Shown: one piece after another, positions 1 through 5,909 of the stretch
How positions within the stretch are numbered: the stretch's first letter is position 1
Layout of the letters: every line of letters starts with the position of its first letter
Assembly: GCA_030832695.1 (NCBI GenBank)
Contig: JAURIP010000102.1
Span: 1 to 5,909, forward strand
Reading direction: 5' to 3'
From: Sediminibacterium sp.
GTDB taxonomy: Bacteria > Bacteroidota > Bacteroidia > Chitinophagales > Chitinophagaceae
DNA: 5,909 nt
Notes under the pieces: model-generated
Told to the model about the DNA's origin: nothing
The model's input: the letters and a program-made list of their open reading frames with translations, nothing else
Database searches by the model: none
Position numbers and translations under genes: made by a program

Positions 1-3000
1 GCAATGCAATACAAAAGTTTTAAAAAAGATTTTAATAATTACATGCAAAGTGTGACCATGAAGGCGCACTTTGAAAATTCATTGGTTTCCATTAAAGATA
101 TTGCCTACTTCACACCTGCTTTAAATAATATTGATCAAAAAGTTAAAATGAGTTTTGATTTTAATGGCACCGTGGCAAATTTTGAAACCAAAGACTTGCT
201 TGTAAATTATAACAAATCCACCATCAAAGGCAGCTTTAGCATGAAGGGCTTACCTAGCTTGAGAAATACGCAGATTGATTTTAATAATGTCATATCGTCT
301 ACCAATTATAAGGATTTATCCAACTGGATTCCTACCTTAAAAAATAATCAAGAAATAAAATTCGAAAAATTAGGCAATATTTTATTTGCTGGAAATTTCA
401 AAGGAACCGTTTACGATTTTATTACCAAGGGTGAATTTAATACCGACTTAGGCTATGCGAATACTGAGATTCGATTACAATTCCCATTAGATAAAGAGCC
501 GAGTTATGAAGGCATGTTAAAAACAAGCCATTTTAATGCTGGCAAATTACTTGAAATATCCTCATTAGGGTTATTAAATTTTAATGGTAAAATTAAAGGC
601 AGCTCCTTTGATCTCAATAAACAAAAAACCAATATACAAGGTAATATTGACTCCATTGCATGGAACAATTATAACTATACCAATATCACCACGAATGGTA
701 ATATTCAAAAAGGCGCTTATAATGGAAGCTTGCGGATCAAGGACCCCAATATTAATTTTATCAGCAATATTGAAGTGGACTTTAACCAAGCTAAGCCTAA
801 GATAAACGCCGTAGGTGATTTGCAAAACACCAATTTAAAAGAATTAGGATTCTCTAAAAATAAAATTCAGCTTACTGGTTTATTGGATATCAATTTCGAC
901 GGAGACAGTATTGACAACTTCATGGGTTATGCTAAATTTTATAATGGGCAATTAAAAGGAGAACAATCAGTGGTGCGTTTCGATTCCATCACCTTGCAAT
1001 CTAGTATTGAAAAAGGAATTAAAAATTTACGATTGGCAAGTGATGATATTAATGCTAGTATATCAGGTAAATTCAATATCTACCATTTACCTGCAAGTAT
1101 TCAATTTTTTATGCAGCGCTATTTGCCCAGCTACATCCCTGCCCCATCCAATACCCCAGACAATCAATTATTTGATATTCAAATAAAAACAAATTACATA
1201 GAGCCATTTATTCGCATTTTTAATAGCTCCTTTTCTGGCTTCAACAATCTAAATTTAAAAGGTGCGATCAATACTGATAATAAAACGCTAAAATTTAATG
1301 CCACAGTTCCATTTGCACAATGGCAGGATATGGCATTTAAAGGTGGCGAATTTACAGGCAATGGAAATAAGGATTCAATTCGTTTGCTTATAAAAGCAAC
1401 TAGTTACCAATTAACGGACAGCTTTAACTTTGTTGACCCTATTGTCAATATTCATACCGCGAACGACAAATCCAATATCCAAATAACAGCTACTAGTAAT
1501 AATGCATTGCAGAATATAAATTTAGCGGGGACTGTAAATACTTATTCGGATGGCTTAGCCATTCAATGGCAACCCTCCTATTTTTTATTAAATCAAAAAA
1601 GATGGGATATTAATAATGGTGGGGAAATTTCACTTCGAAAAAATAACATCTTTGCAAAAGGCGTAAAATTTTCACAAGGATTACAGGAGCTGTTATTAAC
1701 TAGTGCAAAGGACAATAACCTACAACTAGCACTCAATGATATTATTTTAGGTGATATTACTAAATTATTTTTCCGATATCCGCAACTGGAAGGTATTACC
1801 AATGGCACTGTTTATTTAAAAAATATCCTTGATAATTTCGAGTTTAGTTCCGATGTCAATATTGATCAATTTAGCTTCAACAACGAATTGCTTGGATGGA
1901 CTAATTTAGATGCTGCCTATAATCATAAAACGGGTATTGTCCCTTTTTCGTTTGACATACCTAATAAAGCCTATAATATATCAGCGGAAGGATCCTACAA
2001 TACCAAGGACAGCATTAACCCATTAGATGCAACCCTGTATTTAAACCATTCAAAATTTAGTTTGGTGGAACAATTCATCAGCGGTGTTCTCACCAACTTA
2101 GATGGAAAAGCCGATGGGAAAATTCATTTTGGCGGTCGCATTGAAAACCCTGTATTGCTGGGGTCTGCTAAAATTGAAGATGCCTCTTTAAAAGTAGATT
2201 ATACTAAGGTTCGCTATTTTATAAAAGAGGCGACCATTCAATTTACAAATGAAGGATTGGATTTTGGCAATATCCAACTGACTGATCAGTTAAATCGTAA
2301 GGCGTTATTTAAGGGTAAAATATTGAATGAAGGATTTAAGCATTTAACCTATGATCTTGAAATGAGTAGCCCTAAAATTGAATTGCTAAATATGGGGTCT
2401 GCTGACAATAGCTATTTTTATGGTAACGCAGTTGGAAAAGCTTCCATGACCATCAAAGGACCAGAGGAAAATATTAAAATGACCATTAATGCGGATGTGA
2501 ATGATAGCTCCCATTTGTACATTCCAAATACAACCAGCAAGGAAGCAGGAAGTAATGATTTTATTTTGTTTAAAAAATATGGAAAAACAGCTGTAAAAAG
2601 CGCAGATATTCCAACCTACAATTTATTGGTGGATTTAGACCTATCAGCCAATAATAAAACCAAGATAGATGTGATTTTAGACGAATTAACAGGCGATATC
2701 ATCAAGGCGAAGGGAAATGGTCGACTAAAAATTAGAGCGGGTAATATTGAGCCATTAAGCATCAGAGGGAAATATAATATTGAATCAGGTAATTACGACT
2801 TTAACTTTCAATCCTTTATTAAAAAGCCATTTGAATTGATTCCTGAAATAGGCAACTATATAGAATGGACCGGTAATCCATACGATGCCGAAATTCATGT
2901 AGATGCACGTTACACCGCTGACCGAATTAGTTTAAATGAGTTAGTAGGGAGCGCTAATTTTAGCAACGCTGTAAAATCGTATCGTGGAAGTGTTTATGTC

Positions 3001-3702
3001 ATTGCTGCATTAAGAAACAAATTATTCCAGCCTAGTATTAAATTCAGTATCGCCTTTCCACAAGGAAATCCAATCAGTTCCGATAATGAATTTTCTCAAT
3101 TCATTACCCGCTTAGAAAGAGACGAAAATGAAATTTTAAAACAGGTGTCCTTCTTAATTGTATTTAACTCATTTGCACCCGTTGGATTTAGTACAGGCAA
3201 TAGTAATAATGCTTATAGTATGACTTCTATTGGTATCAATACCATTTCACAATTACTCACCAAAGAAGTCAATAAATCAGTGACGCATTTATTGAACAAA
3301 GTAACAGGTGATAACAGCTTGCGATTTGATATTGGATCATCGGTATACAATAGTGGAAATTTATTAGACCCTACCGGGTCTGGTATTGCGATCAACGCCA
3401 ATAAAATTGACCGTCAAAGAGTGAATTTAAAATTGGGTAGAAGCTTTTTAAATGACAAAGTAATTGTTAATGTGGGCGGCGACTTGGATTTTAATGTACG
3501 CAGCAGCACCAATATTCAAAATGATAATTTACAATGGTTACCTGATTTAAATATTGAGTTTATATTAACCAGGGATCGTAAATTAAGAGCAATTGTATTT
3601 AACAGAAATAGTTTGGATATTAATGGAAGTAGTTTGGGTCGTCGTAACCGACAAGGGGTAAGTATCTCCTACCGAAAAGATTTTGAGAAATTCTTATTCT
3701 AG
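1..3702 (+). CDS. tamB: TamB-family translocation/assembly module protein (DUF490 C-terminal domain), 5'-partial
   Basis: Large envelope protein of the TamB/AsmA-like family. Family members are anchored in the inner membrane and span the periplasm as a long beta-sheet groove; they are linked to phospholipid transport to, and protein assembly in, the outer membrane. The frame is open to base 1 (GCA precedes the ATG at 4), and Bacteroidota homologues are usually a few hundred residues longer with an N-terminal membrane anchor. No such anchor is visible, so the ATG at 4 is probably internal. Numbering from it, residues 1 to about 860 are Asn-rich alternating beta-strand sequence without catalytic motifs. 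Residues from about 880 to 1232 match the conserved C-terminal domain: GNGRLKIRAG (904-913), IESGNYDF (926-933), EWTGNPYDAEI (954-964), QVSFLIVFN (1047-1055) and TGDNSLRFDIG (from 1101). The protein ends in aromatic-rich FEKFLF. TamB assignment is strong; the exact cargo is unknown. No TamA-like partner is in view. The gene converges on aroQ. Confidence 0.93.
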   Translation, partial: AMQYKSFKKDFNNYMQSVTMKAHFENSLVSIKDIAYFTPALNNIDQKVKMSFDFNGTVANFETKDLLVNYNKSTIKGSFSMKGLPSLRNTQIDFNNVISSTNYKDLSNWIPTLKNNQEIKFEKLGNILFAGNFKGTVYDFITKGEFNTDLGYANTEIRLQFPLDKEPSYEGMLKTSHFNAGKLLEISSLGLLNFNGKIKGSSFDLNKQKTNIQGNIDSIAWNNYNYTNITTNGNIQKGAYNGSLRIKDPNINFISNIEVDFNQAKPKINAVGDLQNTNLKELGFSKNKIQLTGLLDINFDGDSIDNFMGYAKFYNGQLKGEQSVVRFDSITLQSSIEKGIKNLRLASDDINASISGKFNIYHLPASIQFFMQRYLPSYIPAPSNTPDNQLFDIQIKTNYIEPFIRIFNSSFSGFNNLNLKGAINTDNKTLKFNATVPFAQWQDMAFKGGEFTGNGNKDSIRLLIKATSYQLTDSFNFVDPIVNIHTANDKSNIQITATSNNALQNINLAGTVNTYSDGLAIQWQPSYFLLNQKRWDINNGGEISLRKNNIFAKGVKFSQGLQELLLTSAKDNNLQLALNDIILGDITKLFFRYPQLEGITNGTVYLKNILDNFEFSSDVNIDQFSFNNELLGWTNLDAAYNHKTGIVPFSFDIPNKAYNISAEGSYNTKDSINPLDATLYLNHSKFSLVEQFISGVLTNLDGKADGKIHFGGRIENPVLLGSAKIEDASLKVDYTKVRYFIKEATIQFTNEGLDFGNIQLTDQLNRKALFKGKILNEGFKHLTYDLEMSSPKIELLNMGSADNSYFYGNAVGKASMTIKGPEENIKMTINADVNDSSHLYIPNTTSKEAGSNDFILFKKYGKTAVKSADIPTYNLLVDLDLSANNKTKIDVILDELTGDIIKAKGNGRLKIRAGNIEPLSIRGKYNIESGNYDFNFQSFIKKPFELIPEIGNYIEWTGNPYDAEIHVDARYTADRISLNELVGSANFSNAVKSYRGSVYVIAALRNKLFQPSIKFSIAFPQGNPISSDNEFSQFITRLERDENEILKQVSFLIVFNSFAPVGFSTGNSNNAYSMTSIGINTISQLLTKEVNKSVTHLLNKVTGDNSLRFDIGSSVYNSGNLLDPTGSGIAINANKIDRQRVNLKLGRSFLNDKVIVNVGGDLDFNVRSSTNIQNDNLQWLPDLNIEFILTRDRKLRAIVFNRNSLDINGSSLGRRNRQGVSISYRKDFEKFLF

Positions 3703-3720
3703 TTCCGCAACAAAAAGAAT

Positions 3721-4152
3721 TTATTTATTTGCATTCGTTACAAACCACTCCGTAGCCAACGCGTAGCCTTTTAATCCTAGCCCTACAATGGAGCCTACTG
3801 ACTTTGCAGTTACATGGGAAATTTTTCTAAAGTCCTCCCTGGCATGTACATTACTGATATGTACTTCAATCACAGGCGTTTTAATTGCAGCAACTGCATC
3901 CCCAATGGCAATAGAAGTATGGGTGTATGCAGCGGGGTTTAATATAATGCCATCTTGGTCAAAGCCGTATTGTTGAATCGCATTCACCAACTCCCCTTCA
4001 ACATTCGATTGAAAATAAGTGAAATTAACTTGTGGAAAATCTTTTTTCAACTGCACAAAAAAATCATCAAAAGTTTCATTGCCATAAACACCTGGCTCAC
4101 GCTTACCTAATAAATTTAAATTAGGTCCGTTGATAATCGTAATATTTGGCAT
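3721..4152 (-). CDS. aroQ: type II 3-dehydroquinate dehydratase (complete, 143 aa)
   Basis: Cytoplasmic enzyme of the shikimate pathway that converts 3-dehydroquinate to 3-dehydroshikimate by anti elimination of water. Its length is typical of the family, whose members are about 140-150 aa and usually form dodecamers. The expected active-site residues are all visible by motif comparison: Asn11 in NGPNLNLLG (8-16), Arg18 and the catalytic Tyr23 on the flexible lid (KREPGVYG), Asn72 and His78 in NPAAYTHTS (72-80), Asp85, Glu96 and the catalytic His98 in EVHISN (96-101), then Arg105 and Arg109 in AREDFR. The ATG at 4152 is the only reasonable start, because an in-frame TAA lies just upstream within the end of carA and no other ATG follows it. 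No Shine-Dalgarno sequence precedes it, as is common in Bacteroidota. It lies 35 bp downstream of carA on the same strand with no terminator between them, so cotranscription is likely. It shares only a very short junction with the convergent tamB gene. Confidence 0.98.
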   Translation of the reverse strand: MPNITIINGPNLNLLGKREPGVYGNETFDDFFVQLKKDFPQVNFTYFQSNVEGELVNAIQQYGFDQDGIILNPAAYTHTSIAIGDAVAAIKTPVIEVHISNVHAREDFRKISHVTAKSVGSIVGLGLKGYALATEWFVTNANK

Positions 4153-4187
4153 AGTTACAAATTGAAAAAGTGGCGTAATGAAAGGTT

Positions 4188-5282
4188 TTAATTAGACTTC
4201 ATTAAAGATACGAAATCGTCAAACAAATACCTGCTATCATGTGGACCCGGTGTTGCTTCAGGATGGTACTGCACACTAAATGCAGGACGGTCATTTAACT
4301 TGATCCCTTCAATAGAATCATCATTTAAATTTATATGGGATATGGTCACATTCGGATGTTTACGCACTGCTTCAGGATCCACACCGAAACCATGATTTTG
4401 CGTAGTGATTTCACATAAGCCTGTGATCACATTTTTCACCGGATGGTTTAAACCGCGGTGACCATGGTGCATTTTGAAAGTAGGTATATCATTCGCAAGC
4501 GCCAATAATTGATGCCCTAAGCAAATACCAAAAACTGGTTTTTTCTCATTCAATACCTCCTTAATGGTTTTAATAGCATAATCCATAGGTGCTGGATCAC
4601 CAGGACCGTTGGATAAAAAATAACCTGTAGGATTAAATGCCTTTAAAGTGGCAAAATCTGTTTTAGCTGGATGCACTCTTACATGCGCTCCTCTTTCCAC
4701 CAAGCATTGTAAAATATGTTCTTTCACACCAAAGTCTAAAACTGAAACTTTGATCGGTGAATTTTTATCTCCTAATTCATATACTTCTTTGGTACTTACC
4801 GTACTCGCTAATTCAAGACCATCCATACTAGGCACTTTAGCTAATTGCGCTTTTAACGCAGCTACATCTAAGTTATCGGATGAAATAATACAATTCATAG
4901 CACCTTGTTGACGCACATGCGCCACCAACGCCCTTGTATCTAATCCTTCAATAGAAACAATATTATTATTAATCAAATACTCGTTCAAATTACCATCCGC
5001 CATTAAACGACTGTATTTTTCTTCTAAGTTGCGTCCAATTAAACCATGAATTTTTACTGATTTACTTTCAACATCGGTTGACTTAACACCGTAATTACCC
5101 ACGTGTACATTATTCATGATAATGACTTGACCGGTATAACTAGGATCGGTAAAAACCTCTTGATAGCCTGTCATCCCCGTATTAAAACAAATTTCACCAG
5201 TCGTAGTACCAATTTTACCAAAAGCTTGACCGTGAAATACATTACCATCAGCTAAAACTAAAATTGCAGGTTGTGTAGTCAT
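4188..5282 (-). CDS. carA: carbamoyl-phosphate synthase small (glutamine amidotransferase) subunit (complete, 364 aa)
   Basis: Glutaminase subunit of carbamoyl-phosphate synthetase. It hydrolyses glutamine and channels ammonia to the large subunit CarB, which makes carbamoyl phosphate for pyrimidine and arginine synthesis. Residues 1 to about 150 form the CarA-specific N-terminal domain, with ADGNVFHGQAFG (11-22), FNTGMTGYQEV (33-43) and HVGNYG (60-65). Residues from about 178 to 364 form the class I glutamine amidotransferase domain: SNGPGDP (224-230), nucleophile Cys254 in GICLGHQLL (252-260), HGHRGLNHPV (273-282), QNHGF (295-299), and the His340/Glu342 pair in QYHPEATPGPHDSRY. The triad is intact and the length is normal. 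The ATG at 5282 is fixed by an in-frame TAA at 5298-5300. No Shine-Dalgarno sequence is present; the leader is A-rich. carB is not in the window. carA sits downstream of rplQ across a strong terminator, so it probably has its own promoter, and it is probably cotranscribed with aroQ. Confidence 0.98.
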   Translation of the reverse strand: MTTQPAILVLADGNVFHGQAFGKIGTTTGEICFNTGMTGYQEVFTDPSYTGQVIIMNNVHVGNYGVKSTDVESKSVKIHGLIGRNLEEKYSRLMADGNLNEYLINNNIVSIEGLDTRALVAHVRQQGAMNCIISSDNLDVAALKAQLAKVPSMDGLELASTVSTKEVYELGDKNSPIKVSVLDFGVKEHILQCLVERGAHVRVHPAKTDFATLKAFNPTGYFLSNGPGDPAPMDYAIKTIKEVLNEKKPVFGICLGHQLLALANDIPTFKMHHGHRGLNHPVKNVITGLCEITTQNHGFGVDPEAVRKHPNVTISHINLNDDSIEGIKLNDRPAFSVQYHPEATPGPHDSRYLFDDFVSLMKSN

Positions 5283-5302
5283 TGTATTGGTGTTTTGTTA
5301 TG

Positions 5303-5334
5303 CAAAAAAAGAAACAATTTTTTACTTTTCCATA
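5303..5334 (-). promoter_or_regulatory. weak candidate promoter for carA-aroQ
   Basis: A promoter is expected between the rplQ terminator and carA. The best match I see to the Bacteroidota vegetative consensus (TTTG at -33, TAnnTTTG at -7) is TATG at 5334-5331, then 20 bp, then TTTTTTTG at 5310-5303, all on the minus strand. Each box has one mismatch. Transcription would then start only about 10-20 bases before the carA ATG, giving a very short leader with no room for an attenuator. AT-rich sequence yields such matches easily, so this is a tentative pick. Confidence 0.22.
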
Positions 5335-5360
5335 ATAACTTTTGAACATATTGTTTATTC

Positions 5361-5382
5361 CCCATTTTAAGCCCATTTTAGG
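5361..5382. repeat. two-copy 11-bp tandem repeat upstream of carA
   Basis: CCCATTTTAAG (5361-5371) is followed immediately by CCCATTTTAGG (5372-5382), which matches at 10 of 11 positions. The repeat lies between the rplQ terminator T-run and carA, about 80-100 bp upstream of the carA start. The period is close to one helical turn, so two copies would face the same side of the DNA. It could be a pair of protein-binding half-sites or simply a chance local duplication; no known operator is recognised. Confidence 0.6.
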
Positions 5383-5383
5383 C

Positions 5384-5413
5384 AAAAAAAAGGCAAGACT
5401 GAAGTCTTGCCTT
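5384..5413 (-). terminator. Rho-independent terminator of the rplQ transcript
   Basis: On the minus strand, a GC-containing hairpin is followed directly by a run of eight T. The arms are 5403-5413 and 5390-5400 and form a perfect 11-bp inverted repeat (AAGGCAAGACT and its complement). In practice this is a 10-bp stem with a four-base loop at 5400-5403. The T-run corresponds to the A-run at 5384-5391 on the plus strand, so the signal works only in the rplQ direction. It starts 22 bp after the rplQ stop codon and separates the ribosomal operon from carA. Some read-through into carA cannot be excluded from sequence alone. Confidence 0.93.
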
Positions 5414-5435
5414 ATATGTCAAATAATTATGATCA

Positions 5436-5909
5436 TTATTCAGCAGGTGTTGCTTCATCTGTAGCAGCAGGTGCTTCAGTGGTAGGCGCTTCCGCCTCAG
5501 CTGCTTCCTTTTTAGGAGCAGCAGGTGCTTTACTACGACGTGTTTTTTTAGCTGGTTCCGCTGCAGTCGCAATTGAATTACCGTAAATTTCATTGAAATC
5601 AACTAATTCAATCATTGCTTTTTCAGCGTTATCACCTGGACGTATCCCTAATTTGATAATTCTTGTATAGCCACCTGGACGTGTAGCAATTTTAGGCGCA
5701 ACTACTGTAAATAATTCTTTAACAGCAATTTTGTCGTTTAAATAGCTAAACACCACTCTGTGGTTATGCATGATTTCTTCCTTGTTAGCCGATTTTTTAG
5801 TTTTAGTAATCAATGGCTCAACATATTTTCTTAAAGCTTTCGCTTTCGCTAATGTTGTTACAATACGCTTGTGTGTAATGATTTGACAAGCAAGGTTCAT
5901 TAATAAGGC
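5436..5909 (-). CDS. rplQ: 50S ribosomal protein L17, 5'-partial, with long C-terminal tail
   Basis: Ribosomal protein bL17 of the large subunit, located near the exit of the peptide tunnel. The reading frame continues through the window edge as Ala-Leu-Leu before the Met at 5900. In the family this Met falls around residue 24, so about 20 residues (the usual MRH... start) are missing and the Met at 5900 is not the start. Counting from that Met, the conserved core runs to about residue 107: [19 protein letters not shown] (15-33), [14 protein letters not shown] (72-85), [14 protein letters not shown] (87-100). About 45-50 residues of low-complexity Ala/Pro/Glu/Lys/Thr sequence follow (KKTRRSKAP, then [19 protein letters not shown] at the end). 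The E. coli protein ends soon after the core; tails like this occur in Bacteroidota L17. The gene is normally last in the operon after rpoA, which would lie beyond the right edge, and a strong terminator follows it here. Confidence 0.97.
   Translation of the reverse strand, partial: ALLMNLACQIITHKRIVTTLAKAKALRKYVEPLITKTKKSANKEEIMHNHRVVFSYLNDKIAVKELFTVVAPKIATRPGGYTRIIKLGIRPGDNAEKAMIELVDFNEIYGNSIATAAEPAKKTRRSKAPAAPKKEAAEAEAPTTEAPAATDEATPAE

Noticed and set aside
4..6. ATG at 4 as the true tamB start
   Set aside because: The frame is open to the window edge, no signal or membrane anchor follows, and the family is normally longer; the gene is best treated as 5'-partial.
574..825. Overlapping open frames on both strands inside tamB (574-825 minus, 584-805 plus; also 1593-1808 and 3213-3401 minus)
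   Set aside because: They are short, lack recognisable domains, and lie entirely inside a well-supported large gene; they look like shadow frames.
3788..3976. Plus-strand frames opposite aroQ (3788-3976) and carA (4648-4911)
   Set aside because: They are antisense to genes with intact catalytic motifs and have no start context or family resemblance of their own.
5343..5350. TATGTTCA on the minus strand as a -7 promoter box for carA
   Set aside because: It matches only four of the six fixed positions of TAnnTTTG and has no TTTG at suitable spacing upstream.
5378..5602. Minus-strand 74-codon open frame over the end of rplQ and the terminator
   Set aside because: It overlaps L17 in another frame, is a Leu/Lys/Arg-rich by-product of the Ala/Pro-rich tail codons, and runs through the terminator hairpin.
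5898..5900. ATG (minus strand) at 5900 as the rplQ start
   Set aside because: The frame continues upstream as Ala-Leu-Leu, matching the conserved L17 N-terminal region that precedes this Met; the real start lies outside the window.

Overview
The window carries four protein-coding genes of an AT-rich member of the Bacteroidota, and nothing in it looks mobile or foreign. Three things point to that phylum. The TamB-family protein has the Bacteroidota type of C-terminal domain. Ribosomal protein L17 carries a long Ala/Pro/Glu/Lys-rich tail. No gene start is preceded by a clear Shine-Dalgarno sequence; A/T-rich leaders are found instead. A Chitinophagaceae/Sphingobacteriales-like organism is my best guess, but that is an impression and not a computed placement.

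Layout. Bases 1-3702 (+ strand) hold the C-terminal 1,233 codons of a large tamB-like gene whose start lies upstream of the window. After a gap of only 18 bp come three genes on the minus strand. Read in their own direction (right to left) these are rplQ (5909-5436, 5' end cut off by the window edge), a strong intrinsic terminator (5413-5384), a 153-bp intergenic region, carA (5282-4188), a 35-bp gap, and aroQ (4152-3721). tamB and aroQ therefore converge.

Function. tamB encodes an envelope protein thought to span the periplasm and to help lipid transport or outer-membrane protein assembly. rplQ is the usual last gene of the ribosomal protein/rpoA operon, and the terminator just after it fits that. 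carA encodes the glutaminase subunit of carbamoyl-phosphate synthetase, which feeds pyrimidine and arginine synthesis. aroQ encodes type II 3-dehydroquinate dehydratase of the shikimate pathway. carA and aroQ are close enough to be cotranscribed, although they belong to different pathways.

I found no RNA genes, CRISPR array, insertion sequence, toxin-antitoxin pair or defence system, and no credible undescribed system. The points worth a second look are small: an 11-bp tandem repeat and a weak dyad upstream of carA, the carA-aroQ pairing, the missing terminator at the convergent tamB/aroQ junction, and the L17 tail.
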